Both the position numbers and the translations under genes were made by a program. Below the pieces are notes generated by a model, which ran no database searches, was not told the DNA's origin, and was given only the letters and a program-made list of their open reading frames with translations. From Christensenella sp. UBA2853 (GTDB taxonomy: Bacteria > Bacillota > Clostridia > Christensenellales > Aristaeellaceae): 47,426 nucleotides of DNA. Numbering within the stretch: position 1 is the first letter of the stretch; each line of letters begins with the position of its first letter. Of this stretch, positions 34,058-42,465 are shown in pieces. The stretch is taken from NCBI GenBank assembly GCA_002350845.1, contig DEFL01000080.1, forward strand, positions 1-47,426, in the 5' to 3' direction.

Positions 34058-34108
34058 AGCAAAGGCAGGAGCGCGGCATGCATCACCGCTCTCCTGCCTT
34101 TGCTTTGT
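34058..34108. terminator. bidirectional terminator between GH67 and the ABC importer
   Basis: AGCAAAGGCAGGAG (34058-34071) pairs perfectly with CTCCTGCCTTTGCT (34091-34104), with a further short GC pair inside the loop. T-rich stretches follow on the plus strand (TTTGTCC) and, less clearly, on the minus strand. It lies between two convergent operons. Confidence 0.85.
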
Positions 34109-34111
34109 CCT

Positions 34112-34906
34112 TTATTCGTCTACCCCAAGAAGCATTCTGTCATTGTCCAGAGCCCGGCCGGAAGCCTGCCTGAATTTTTCTGTCAGGTCATGGATGGTCA
34201 GCTTTGACCGCTCCTCTCCCTGCACATCATAGATGATTCTGCCCTGGTCCATCATAATCGTGCGATTTCCCAGTTCCAGTGCGGACTGCATATTGTGTGT
34301 AATCATCATGCAGGTGATATGGTTTTCCTCCACAATTGATTTGGTCAGATTCAGCACTTTTTCTGCCGTGCCGGGGTCAAGCGCTGCTGTATGCTCATCC
34401 AGAAGCAGAACCTTGGGCACATTGTAGGTTGCCATCAGCAGTGTCAGCGCCTGTCTCTGACCACCAGACAGAAGTCCTACCCGATGATCCATCCGGTCTT
34501 CCAGCCCCATGCCGAGGAGAGCGAGTCTGTCCCTGAACTGAGCGCGGTCTGCGCGGCTGACTCTGGAAAGCCATCCGCCCTTTCCCGCAGCCAGGGCCAG
34601 GTTTTCCTCAATGGACATGTCCGGTGCCGAGCCGCGCATCGGATCCTGGAAAAGATGCCCTATCACTTTGGCGCGTTTGAAGTCCGGCGTCATGGTGATA
34701 TCTTTTCCACCCAGAATGATGCGGCCTGTATCCGTATAAAACACACCGCAGACCGCATTGAACAGCGTCGATTTGCCTGCACCATTGGCTCCGATAATGG
34801 AGATAAAATCGCCCGGTTTGACATGCAGGGATACATCTTTGAGTGCATGCTTTTCATCGAGTGTGCCGGGACTGAATGTTTTATTGACCTGCTCAAGAAT
34901 CAGCAT
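34112..34906 (-). CDS. ABC importer ATPase subunit (TrpXYZ-like system)
   Basis: A 264-residue ABC ATPase (COG1101-like) that powers the adjacent permease. Walker A GANGAGKST is at 39-47, the signature is LLSGGQRQAL, Walker B is VLLLDEHTAALD, and the switch histidine is in MMITHN. The His after the Walker B Glu (DEHTAALD) is typical of this subfamily. I chose the ATG at 34906 (MLILEQVNK), one base after the permease stop, with GGGAGG 8 bp upstream. Longer in-frame starts lie inside the permease gene. Order in the transcript: binding protein, permease, ATPase. The T-box leader with a Trp specifier points to tryptophan or a precursor as cargo. Confidence 0.93.
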   Translation of the reverse strand: MLILEQVNKTFSPGTLDEKHALKDVSLHVKPGDFISIIGANGAGKSTLFNAVCGVFYTDTGRIILGGKDITMTPDFKRAKVIGHLFQDPMRGSAPDMSIEENLALAAGKGGWLSRVSRADRAQFRDRLALLGMGLEDRMDHRVGLLSGGQRQALTLLMATYNVPKVLLLDEHTAALDPGTAEKVLNLTKSIVEENHITCMMITHNMQSALELGNRTIMMDQGRIIYDVQGEERSKLTIHDLTEKFRQASGRALDNDRMLLGVDE

Positions 34907-34907
34907 C

Positions 34908-35834
34908 TCACCGGCCTCCCTTCCGCGCTTCAAGGCGCCGGCAGAAGTTCGGGTACTGCCGCTTGAGATACGGGATGAACATCGCAAGAATCACGATCAC
35001 GGAAGATGTCGCCTTGAGCATGAAGGACGGCATATTGAAGCGAAGCGCAATCGTATAGACCAGACGGAAAAGGAATGCACCAATCACAGCACCGATCGCC
35101 CGGACCGGGATCCGCCGCCTGCCGAAGAAGACACCGCCGATGAGAAGAGAGGCCAGCGCAACCGTCAGCATGCCGGAACCGATGTTGATATCCGCCGATT
35201 TCTGTGACTGCGCAAGGAGACAGCCGGAGAGCGCGGTAAATCCATTGGAAATGGTCAGACCCACGGTGGTCGTCATAATCGGATTGATCGATGAAGAACG
35301 CACCATGTCCGGATTATTGCCCGTTGCCCGTATGGAAAGCCCCAGGCGGGTCCGAAGGAACCAGGAGAGAAAAACGACGACGATCGCAACAGCGAGGAGA
35401 GCCACAATCAGCGTTTCCAGTCCCTTGAGTGCCGTCGGTTTCAGTACATCCTTCAGCATGCTGAACACAGTGGGAACCTTGTTCAGATTCACCAGGGACT
35501 TCCCTCCCATGATCGCAATGTTGACAGAATACAGACCTGTATTCACAACAATGCCGGCCAGCAGGCTGTCCACACCCATTCTTGTCTGAAGGACGGCGGT
35601 CACAAAACCGGAACACATGCCGGCACAGACAGCCGCGGGCAGGGACAGGTAAGGGTACCCCGCAATGGCCACCATGGCACCGACAGCCGCTCCGAGCGTA
35701 AAGCAGCCATCTGTCGACAAATCACAGACATTCAGCATGGAATAACTCAGAAACAGGGACAGAACCACCAGTGAATTGATCAGACCCAGTTCCAGGGCTG
35801 TCTGACCCAATCCGAGAATCGTGGCAAAAGACAT
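34908..35834 (-). CDS. ABC importer permease subunit (TrpXYZ-like system)
   Basis: A 308-residue membrane protein of the branched-chain-amino-acid/ribose type permease family (BPD_transp_2, COG4120-like), with about eight membrane helices. Recognisable stretches are LSYSMLNVCDLSTDG near the N-terminus, the TRLGLSIRATGNNPDMV coupling loop and GGVFFGRR. It forms the membrane channel for the importer. ATG at 35834 with AAGGAG 9 bp upstream. The gap to the binding-protein gene holds a stable hairpin (35863-35895), which probably lowers permease expression relative to the binding protein. Confidence 0.92.
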   Translation of the reverse strand: MSFATILGLGQTALELGLINSLVVLSLFLSYSMLNVCDLSTDGCFTLGAAVGAMVAIAGYPYLSLPAAVCAGMCSGFVTAVLQTRMGVDSLLAGIVVNTGLYSVNIAIMGGKSLVNLNKVPTVFSMLKDVLKPTALKGLETLIVALLAVAIVVVFLSWFLRTRLGLSIRATGNNPDMVRSSSINPIMTTTVGLTISNGFTALSGCLLAQSQKSADINIGSGMLTVALASLLIGGVFFGRRRIPVRAIGAVIGAFLFRLVYTIALRFNMPSFMLKATSSVIVILAMFIPYLKRQYPNFCRRLEARKGGR

Positions 35835-35862
35835 GCGTGTGCTCCTTTATCACATTAATGCA

Positions 35863-35895
35863 GCGTCAGGCACAGGCAGAGCCTGCGCCTGACGC
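35863..35895 (-). other. intercistronic mRNA hairpin between binding protein and permease
   Basis: GCGTCAGGC (35863-35871) pairs with GCCTGACGC (35887-35895), with an inner CAGGC/GCCTG stem. No T-run follows, so it is probably a partial barrier or an mRNA-stabilising 3' end for the binding-protein message rather than a full terminator. Confidence 0.75.
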
Positions 35896-35913
35896 AAAGG
35901 GTGCGGAAGAAGA

Positions 35914-36924
35914 TTACTGGAAATATTCAGCGGTCTGAATGCCCTGAACCTTCGTGCAGAAGGGAGCCAGGGTTTCCGCCAGCTTGTCATAGTCCAGACC
36001 GATTGCTGCAGCCGTTTCTGTATTGATGGTTGCAGTACCATTGTCAAAGGTCATGACCGGGAGTTCAGCGGGGTTCTTTCCATCCAGCAGAACAGACGCG
36101 ATCATGTTGGCCGTTTCCTGTCCCAGGTTGGCGTAGTCAACACCGTAGCCCAGGAAAGCGCCGTTCAGTGCGAAGGAGTCAGCACCGGTGTAGTGCGGCA
36201 CATGGCCTTCAGCAAGCGCTTCATAGATGGACAGTTCAGCGGTCATAATGGTGTTGTCTGTCGGAGTGAACACGGCGTCGCAGCCATCCGCAACGGCAGC
36301 ATCTGCTGCAAGGATGACTTCAGAAAGATTGGAGCCGGTGTACTCTTTATAGGCCACGCCCTTGCTCTCAAGGAGCGCTTTCGCTGCAGCAATCGGCGTA
36401 GCGGAAGCATCCTGGCCGACATCATAGAGCAGTCCGATCAGATCGGCTTCGGGATTGACGGCGAAAATCAGATTGAATACAGCTGCCGTATCCAGATAGT
36501 CCGATGTGCCGGTAATATTCGCGCCGGGGGCCTCCAGGGCTGCCACAAGTCCTGCTGCAACCGGGTCAGAGACTGCTGCAAAAACAACCGGAATCTGGTT
36601 GTCTTCGGTCGCTGCCTGCATATTGATGGCAACCGGTGTGGCCACGCCGACCATCAGGTCAACCTGGTCTGCGATAAAGTTGGCCACAATCTGGTTCATG
36701 ACGTTGGCGTCAGCATTGCAGTTGTCATATTTGATTTCAAACTTCACGCCGCGTTCCGTTTCAATGGCGGAGAGACGATCCTGAATGTTTTCAACAATCT
36801 GGTTGAGTGAAGCATCGTCGACATAGTTGCAGATGCCTACGGTATAGGTTTTGCCTTCGGCAAAAGCGAGGGAAACGGTGAGAATCATGGCGAGGGAAAG
36901 CATCAGAGCAAGCAGTTTCTTCAT
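35914..36924 (-). CDS. ABC importer substrate-binding protein (TrpX-like)
   Basis: A 336-residue extracytoplasmic binding protein of the ABC_sub_bind family (COG2984), two-lobed, with family stretches VGVATPVAINMQ, PVVFAAVSDPVAAGLV and ITGTSDYLDT. The signal peptide (about 1-22, MKKLLALMLSLAMILTVSL then AFAE) has no Cys, so this is not a lipoprotein, which is unusual for a monoderm. The ATG at 36924 has AAAGGTGG upstream. The frame stays open into the T-box leader, but that part is not coding. It is the first gene of the importer operon, directly below the T-box terminator. Confidence 0.92.
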   Translation of the reverse strand: MKKLLALMLSLAMILTVSLAFAEGKTYTVGICNYVDDASLNQIVENIQDRLSAIETERGVKFEIKYDNCNADANVMNQIVANFIADQVDLMVGVATPVAINMQAATEDNQIPVVFAAVSDPVAAGLVAALEAPGANITGTSDYLDTAAVFNLIFAVNPEADLIGLLYDVGQDASATPIAAAKALLESKGVAYKEYTGSNLSEVILAADAAVADGCDAVFTPTDNTIMTAELSIYEALAEGHVPHYTGADSFALNGAFLGYGVDYANLGQETANMIASVLLDGKNPAELPVMTFDNGTATINTETAAAIGLDYDKLAETLAPFCTKVQGIQTAEYFQ

Positions 36925-36951
36925 GGGGAGACCACCTTTCAAATAATTTTT

Positions 36952-37230
36952 TAATAAAAACACCTCAGCCAGCATATGCTGACTGAGGCGAAATATTCGT
37001 GGTGCCACTCAGTTTCGTTCAAAAGAACGCACTCTGCCGCGTACAAGTCATACGCGCCGCATTGATCACGGGTACGGTTCCCGTCCCCTCCTACTCGCTT
37101 GTGCTTTCAGTGGAGCCCTCCGGAGTCCATTCACTCTTTCTGTGCGCGCCGCTGTCCCACTATCAGCGACTCCCTTTGCCGCACGTTGAAGGAGCTACTA
37201 CTCTCCGTCACAGGTTTCATTTGAATTTAT
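36952..37230 (-). promoter_or_regulatory. T-box riboswitch, tryptophan specifier (TGG)
   Basis: The minus-strand leader ends with the conserved T-box sequence, GAGTGGCACCACGA (complement of 36997-37010). A terminator follows: CCTCAGtCAGCATATGCTGgCTGAGG (36963-36988) and a T-run. Upstream lies a Stem I-like region with AGGGAGT and an apical GATAGTGGGAC element. The apparent specifier is TGG at 37127-37129, in the context GTGAATGGACTCCGGAG. Uncharged tRNA-Trp should pair with both regions, stabilise the antiterminator and switch on the importer. The specifier register is read by eye and is the least certain part. Confidence 0.88.
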
Positions 37231-37234
37231 GGCA

Positions 37235-37263
37235 AGTATAGACGGATGCTGGCAGCTTGTCAA
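37235..37263 (-). promoter_or_regulatory. sigma-A promoter of the T-box/ABC importer operon
   Basis: The minus strand shows a perfect TTGACA (37258-37263) and TATACT (37235-37240), 17 bp apart, just before the T-box leader. Confidence 0.92.
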
Positions 37264-37384
37264 GTGTCTCCTTCCAAAAAACAGGATAAAAACAACGCAT
37301 TTTCACCCGTATAAGACATCCCGGAATGTCGGCCCCTGCTGCGGCAATTCCCCGAATCGGTATTGGGCAGTGATCGATTTTGAG

Positions 37385-37413
37385 TTGACAGTTTGTCTCC
37401 GGTTTCTTAAAGT
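37385..37413 (+). promoter_or_regulatory. promoter of the UvrA2-type gene
   Basis: TTGACA (37385-37390) and TAAAGT (37408-37413) are 17 bp apart. A nearby TATAGT (37413-37418) is at the wrong spacing. The promoter lies back to back with the importer promoter, about 120 bp away. Confidence 0.65.
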
Positions 37414-37464
37414 ATAGTGTCCCTGTTTTTTCTTCCGTGTGAACGGCTTTTCTGTCCTGACATC

Positions 37465-40002
37465 ATGTGCGAGGCGATTGTCTTGAACCATCCCGATTTT
37501 CCTGCCCATATTGAAGTGCGCGGTGCAAACGTCCATAACCTCAGGCATCTTGACGTGGATATTCCGCTCCATCAGATTGTCGGTATTGCCGGTGTCTCCG
37601 GTTCCGGCAAATCTTCGCTTGCGCTTGGAGTGCTGTATGCTGAAGGTTCCCGGAGATATCTGGAATCCTTATCCACCTACACAAGAAGGCGCATGACGCA
37701 GGCTTCCCATGCGCTGGTTGAGGATGTGCGTTATGTTCCTGCTGCCCTGGCGCTTCACCAGCGGCCCTCTGTCCCTGGCATCCGAAGCACATTCGGCACC
37801 GGGACAGAACTCCTCAACAGTCTTCGTCTCATGTACTCCCGGCTTGCCCATCACCGCTGTCCCAATGGTCATGAGCTCGAGCCTTCGCTTCATGTTGCTG
37901 CCGGCCAGCCGCTGGTCTGCCCCGTCTGTGGCGTTTCCTTTTTCGCGCCAGGCGCTGAGGAGCTTGCCTTCAATTCCAGCGGCGCATGTCGTACCTGCGA
38001 CGGAACCGGTGTTGTCCGTGAAGTGGACGAATCCACACTCATTCCGGACGACAGCCTGACCATAGACGAGGGGGCCGTCGCACCCTGGCAGCAACTGATG
38101 TGGTCACTGATGAAGGACATCTGCCGGGAAATGGGTGTAAGAACCAATGTTCCCTATCGCGATCTGAGCCCGGAAGAAAAAGAGATTGTCCTGCACGGCC
38201 CTGCTGAAAAAAAGCACATCACCGTTCAGAATCATACGACCGGGCAGATTGCAGACCTGGATTTCACATACTTCAGTGCAACGTATACCGTGACAAATGC
38301 ACTTTCCCATGTTAAGGATGAAAAGGGCATGAAACGGGTCGAAAAATTCCTGAAGACCGGCGTCTGTCCGGACTGTCATGGAACACGCCTTTCCGAGGCG
38401 GCACGCGCCCCGCGTCTGCGCGGCATTTCTCTGGATCAGGCCTGTGAAAAAACGCTGTCAGACCTTGTCCTCTGGGTGGACGGTGTGCCCGATTCCCTGC
38501 CTGAAGCACTCCGCCCGATGGCACAAAGCATCTGCGAGTCGTTTCAGCATACCGCCCGCCGCCTGATGGATCTCGGCCTTGGCTATCTGACGCTGGACCG
38601 CCAGGCTTCCACGCTTTCAACCGGTGAGCGGCAGAGAATGCAGCTCGCCCGTGCCGTGCGCAACCGCACAACAGGCGTGCTCTATGTGCTCAACGAGCCT
38701 TCCATCGGTCTGCATCCTGTCAACATTTCGGGTGTTACCGCCGTGATGCATGACCTGGTTGCAGACGGGAATTCCGTGATTCTCGTCGACCATGATACGC
38801 AGATTCTCGCGGAGTCCGACTGGATCATCGAAATGGGACCCGGAGCCGGGGAAAACGGCGGAACCATTGTTTCGCAGGGCCCCATTGCCCGGGTAATGGA
38901 GGATCCTGCTTCACGAATCGGTCCCTTCCTTTCCGGAAAAGATCACGCCTGGAGTCTCTCCGCCATTCCATTCTCTGAGATTTTTTCTCTTGGGACTCTG
39001 CACCTTTCCACGGATCAGATCCATACCGTGCATCCGCTGGAAGTCGATCTTCCCAGGGGACGCCTGATCGCTGTCACCGGTGTGTCCGGTTCCGGGAAAA
39101 CGACACTCGTCCTTGAGAGCCTGGTGCCCGCTCTGGATGCCCTATCCAAAGGCCAGAAACTCCCCGAACATATTCGCTCGATCTCAGCCGAAGGCATCCA
39201 TCAGGTCAAACTGATCGACGCCACACCCATTGGCATCAACGTCCGTTCCACGGTGGCCACCTATGCAGATGTCCATGATGAGCTTCGAAAAGTCTATGCA
39301 CGGACCCCGGATGCAAAACAATACGGGTATAAAGCCAGTGATTTTTCCTATAACACCGGAAAACTGCGCTGCCCGACCTGTGACGGAACCGGGGTGATCA
39401 GCCTGGATGTGCAGTTCCTTCCGGATGTGGATATCCCCTGTCCCGACTGCAGAGGCTCCCGTTACTGTCAGGAAGCCTCACGGATCCATCGTGTTCCCAA
39501 AAAAGGCGGGAAGGTTCATACGCTTCCTGAGCTCATGGATATGAGCGTGCACGAAGCGCTCGAAGTCTGCGCTGATCTTCCTCAGGTGACCCGACGGCTT
39601 CAGCTGCTTGAGGACCTCGGACTCGGATATCTCACGCTCGGCGAAGAAACACCGAGCCTTTCCGGCGGTGAAGCCCAGAGGTTAAAGCTTGCCAGTGAAC
39701 TGGACAAGGGCCAGAACGATTCCGTCTTTGTGTTTGACGAGCCAACCGTCGGCCTGCATCCTCTGGATGTACGGACACTTCTGCAGGTTTTCCGCACGCT
39801 CATTGACCATGGTGCAACCGTCATTGTCATTGAACATGACCTGGATATCATCCGGAGTGCTGATTATATCATCGATATGGGACCTGGGGGCGGCGTACAC
39901 GGCGGACAGATTGTCGCGCGTGGAACCCCTGAACAGATCATGTCCTCCCCCGAAAGCCTCACCGGACGATTTCTGGGAAGAAACGCAAAGCCAGAACCAT
40001 AA
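37465..40002 (+). CDS. UvrA-like ABC ATPase without UvrB-binding domain (UvrA2 type)
   Basis: An 845-residue cytosolic tandem ABC ATPase of the UvrA family. Walker A motifs are GVSGSGKSS (about 43-50) and GVSGSGKTT, and signatures are STGERQRM and LSGGEAQRL. The zinc modules are kept: CPNGH..CPVC, CRTCDGTG, CPDCHGTR, and CPTCDGTG with CPDCRG. After the first ATPase half the sequence passes straight from the CPNGH cysteines to the AFNSSGACRTC region. The roughly 110-residue UvrB-binding domain of true UvrA is therefore missing. Such UvrA2 proteins are linked to tolerance of DNA-binding drugs (for example DrrC) or damage, without UvrB. Start: ATG at 37465 lacks a clear ribosome binding site. 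TTG at 37483 has GAGGCGA upstream and is possible. Single-gene unit. Confidence 0.9.
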   Translation: MCEAIVLNHPDFPAHIEVRGANVHNLRHLDVDIPLHQIVGIAGVSGSGKSSLALGVLYAEGSRRYLESLSTYTRRRMTQASHALVEDVRYVPAALALHQRPSVPGIRSTFGTGTELLNSLRLMYSRLAHHRCPNGHELEPSLHVAAGQPLVCPVCGVSFFAPGAEELAFNSSGACRTCDGTGVVREVDESTLIPDDSLTIDEGAVAPWQQLMWSLMKDICREMGVRTNVPYRDLSPEEKEIVLHGPAEKKHITVQNHTTGQIADLDFTYFSATYTVTNALSHVKDEKGMKRVEKFLKTGVCPDCHGTRLSEAARAPRLRGISLDQACEKTLSDLVLWVDGVPDSLPEALRPMAQSICESFQHTARRLMDLGLGYLTLDRQASTLSTGERQRMQLARAVRNRTTGVLYVLNEPSIGLHPVNISGVTAVMHDLVADGNSVILVDHDTQILAESDWIIEMGPGAGENGGTIVSQGPIARVMEDPASRIGPFLSGKDHAWSLSAIPFSEIFSLGTLHLSTDQIHTVHPLEVDLPRGRLIAVTGVSGSGKTTLVLESLVPALDALSKGQKLPEHIRSISAEGIHQVKLIDATPIGINVRSTVATYADVHDELRKVYARTPDAKQYGYKASDFSYNTGKLRCPTCDGTGVISLDVQFLPDVDIPCPDCRGSRYCQEASRIHRVPKKGGKVHTLPELMDMSVHEALEVCADLPQVTRRLQLLEDLGLGYLTLGEETPSLSGGEAQRLKLASELDKGQNDSVFVFDEPTVGLHPLDVRTLLQVFRTLIDHGATVIVIEHDLDIIRSADYIIDMGPGGGVHGGQIVARGTPEQIMSSPESLTGRFLGRNAKPEP

Positions 40003-40010
40003 TCATCTTT

Positions 40011-40055
40011 CCATCGCAAAAGGAGCAGAACGACTGTCTGCTCCTTTTGCGATGG
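40011..40055. terminator. bidirectional terminator with 19-bp perfect arms
   Basis: CCATCGCAAAAGGAGCAGA (40011-40029) and its exact complement (40037-40055) flank a 7-nt loop. The arms contain AAAA/TTTT tracts, so the hairpin can end both the UvrA2 gene and the convergent GH78 gene. Perfect 19-bp arms are longer than in most terminators. Confidence 0.85.
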
Positions 40056-40067
40056 AGAAAACCGGAA

Positions 40068-42323
40068 TCAGACCGTTTCCCCTTCCATCAGTTTGGTTTC
40101 AACATCCCCGTCAAAAGCTCCCCGGACCAGCTGTATCTTCTGACCGTCCGGCATGCAGACACTCGTTTCTGCGTCAGGCGGCGATTGAATCCACAGATGG
40201 ATGGAGGAAACACTCTTCCGTATCCAGCTGACGAATACCGGTCCTTTCGGTGTCCAGCAGGTGCCGGAAAGATTCCGCACCAGATCTGTCCTCGGGCAGA
40301 TCTGAATCGTCTTCCATCCCGGTTTTCCGGGATTCACACCGAGCCATACTGCCGGGAACTCATACAGCGGTGTGGCTCCCCATGCATGGCAGTCACTCCG
40401 CGGCTGACCAGGACTTTCGGGGATCGTCGTCAGATCCTGTTCGATCAGATGTCTCCAGTCCGCCCACAAAGGAATCGTCCGCTCATACATATCCGCTTTC
40501 TCGAGAGCACGGAAGAGATAGAACTGCATGCAGAACGAGCACCGGACAACATCCGAATCCCTGAGTGCATGATCCAGTGCATTTCTTGCGATATCCCCTT
40601 CTGCAATGCCGCACAGCACAGCCCAGATCTGCGTATGCTGACTGTACTGCTGTGTTGTTCTTCCTTCCCTGTACATCTGTCTTGCCCGGTCATAGCAGGC
40701 ATGGTGCACAGCTGTGGCCACACGCCCGGCAAGCCGGTCCATTTCTGCGGACGGATCCGCCATATCCAGTTCTTTCAGAAGAGAGGCAAAACATTTGAGC
40801 GCATACGCAAAGTGAAGATTGTGCAGTGCACTCTCTTCCCGGAATGCCGCAACAGGCACACCATTGAGCGGATTCCATTCTTCTGTCCAGTCCGCAAATT
40901 CCCACCAGCCCATGGTCGTAAACATGCCGGTTTCTTCAGAAATCTTTTCCTCAAACGCCCTGACTATCCCGAATGCGACCGGCAGATAGGAAATCGCAAA
41001 ATCCTTATCCCCTGTCTGGATATAATCATCCAGCAGCATTTCCAGGAAAAACAGACAGAATTCAGGGATAATCTGGAACTTGGCACAAGGGTAGCGTGCC
41101 TGCAGCAGACCTGACGGGGTGCGTGAAGCGGCAAACAGGCGGATCGCCTGTCTTGACAGACGCGTGTCACCGGACAGACGATGGGTATACACCGCTTCCA
41201 GGCGGGTATCCATCAGATACATCAGCTGTTCATAGTAGGGACAGTCAACATAGGAGTCATGCATGCAGTCTTCAAGTGTTCTGCGGCTGATCTCATAGAG
41301 CTGATTTACCCACTTTTCGGTCGATGTCACAGCCGTTCTTGCCTGCAGCGGATAACGCATCTCAGTGTACCCAAGCGGACGCACGGATACCGGTTCATTT
41401 CCGGCAGTCACCGTGATGCGGATATACCGGAAGGTCCTGATCCAGAGGGGTTCCCAGGTCAGGGTTCCTCCGCGCGGATAAATCACATCCTGCAGTCCCT
41501 TCAGCACGCCCGTCCGGTCACTTCTGATGTCCTTCCATTTGTCTTTCCGGTCTTCATGCACAAAGGATTCAGCATAGACTATGCAGACCTGCGCACCCTG
41601 TCCGCCCCTGATTTCAAAGGCAGGCACCGCCGTTGTCAGCGTTTCCGCCTCCAGGATCTGTTCCCCGGTCTCGCCCGGCTGTACATGCAGAGTCAGCATG
41701 TTCAGGAAAGCACCCTGCTTGCGCAGAAGGTTGGGAATCGGCTTGTCAATGATTTCCGGGAGCAGCATTTCTCCCCAGGGATTGCTTCCGGCCATGCCGA
41801 GATCCGCAGCAGGCAGAGCTTCTTCCGGTTTTTCGGGAACACGGATACATTCCGTTGGGCCCGACAGCAGCTGCATGGACCCATCCGGGGTGCAGCTCAG
41901 ATCCGGGCGCACCGTCCAGTTCACAGTCTCCGCCAGTTCAGGAAACGCATCGGATGAAACAGCAATCATGGGCCCCCGGTCATATCTGTACTGATTCTGC
42001 GCCGCTTCATGGTTCCCGTCACAGGGCAGAGACGGATACGCTTCCACAAGAATGCTGATTCTGTTTTCGCCTTCATGCACTGCTTCTGAGAGATCAACGT
42101 TCTCCAGATAGCACTGCATCCTTGGTGCACGTGCCGGTCCATTCATCATGGCGCGTCCGTTGACCGACAGACAGTAGCGATTGACACAGGCAATCTTCAT
42201 TTCTTTCTTTCCTGCGCTTCCATGCACCTTCAGCGAACAGCAGAAAACAGCACGGGTAATCTGTTCTCTGGGTCTACATCCGGCCTTTTCCCATGCGGAG
42301 AGTTCAAGTCCCATCCAATGCAT
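40068..42323 (-). CDS. GH78-like alpha-L-rhamnosidase family protein
   Basis: A 751-residue protein with the layout of family 78 rhamnosidases: N-terminal beta-sandwich domains (about 1-330), an (alpha/alpha)6 catalytic barrel (about 340-680) and a C-terminal beta domain. Family-like stretches are CMHDSYVDCPYYEQLMYLMD (the acidic CPxxE region), WWEFADWTEEW and SDCHAWGATPLYEF. CPYYEQ differs from the common CPxRERxGW, so specificity may have shifted. It should remove terminal rhamnose or a related sugar from glycans or glycosides in the cytoplasm, since no signal peptide is seen. The ATG at 42323 follows a GGGGGGA stretch at about 8 bp. It is transcribed alone, away from the xylan cluster. Confidence 0.82.
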   Translation of the reverse strand: MHWMGLELSAWEKAGCRPREQITRAVFCCSLKVHGSAGKKEMKIACVNRYCLSVNGRAMMNGPARAPRMQCYLENVDLSEAVHEGENRISILVEAYPSLPCDGNHEAAQNQYRYDRGPMIAVSSDAFPELAETVNWTVRPDLSCTPDGSMQLLSGPTECIRVPEKPEEALPAADLGMAGSNPWGEMLLPEIIDKPIPNLLRKQGAFLNMLTLHVQPGETGEQILEAETLTTAVPAFEIRGGQGAQVCIVYAESFVHEDRKDKWKDIRSDRTGVLKGLQDVIYPRGGTLTWEPLWIRTFRYIRITVTAGNEPVSVRPLGYTEMRYPLQARTAVTSTEKWVNQLYEISRRTLEDCMHDSYVDCPYYEQLMYLMDTRLEAVYTHRLSGDTRLSRQAIRLFAASRTPSGLLQARYPCAKFQIIPEFCLFFLEMLLDDYIQTGDKDFAISYLPVAFGIVRAFEEKISEETGMFTTMGWWEFADWTEEWNPLNGVPVAAFREESALHNLHFAYALKCFASLLKELDMADPSAEMDRLAGRVATAVHHACYDRARQMYREGRTTQQYSQHTQIWAVLCGIAEGDIARNALDHALRDSDVVRCSFCMQFYLFRALEKADMYERTIPLWADWRHLIEQDLTTIPESPGQPRSDCHAWGATPLYEFPAVWLGVNPGKPGWKTIQICPRTDLVRNLSGTCWTPKGPVFVSWIRKSVSSIHLWIQSPPDAETSVCMPDGQKIQLVRGAFDGDVETKLMEGETV

Positions 42324-42365
42324 ATGATGTTCCCCCCTGTTCCGTTATCGTACCTGCTGCATGGC

Positions 42366-42371
42366 ATTATA
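42366..42371 (-). promoter_or_regulatory. possible -10 element of the GH78 gene
   Basis: The minus strand has a perfect TATAAT about 45 bp before the ATG at 42323. No good -35 is visible 16-18 bp upstream, so an activator may be needed. Confidence 0.45.
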
Positions 42372-42398
42372 CACGCTTTTTTCTTATGTGCCTATACC

Positions 42399-42427
42399 TT
42401 CACAGCCCATGAAAATTCGTGTATAAT
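42399..42427 (+). promoter_or_regulatory. sigma-A promoter of the flavodiiron gene
   Basis: TTCACA (42399-42404) and a perfect TATAAT (42422-42427) are spaced by 17 bp. The start codon follows about 40 bp later. Confidence 0.88.
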
Positions 42428-42465
42428 TCTGTTTTGGAACCATCTTATAACTGGAGGTTATGCTT

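Noticed and set aside
37315..37330. Inverted repeat GACAT-N6-ATGTC between the importer and UvrA2 promoters, as a damage-response operator
   Set aside because: The arms are only 5 bp and do not match the Gram-positive LexA box (GAACN4GTTC).
37385..37418. TTGACA paired with TATAGT upstream of the UvrA2 gene
   Set aside because: The spacing is 22 bp. TAAAGT at 17 bp is the better -10.
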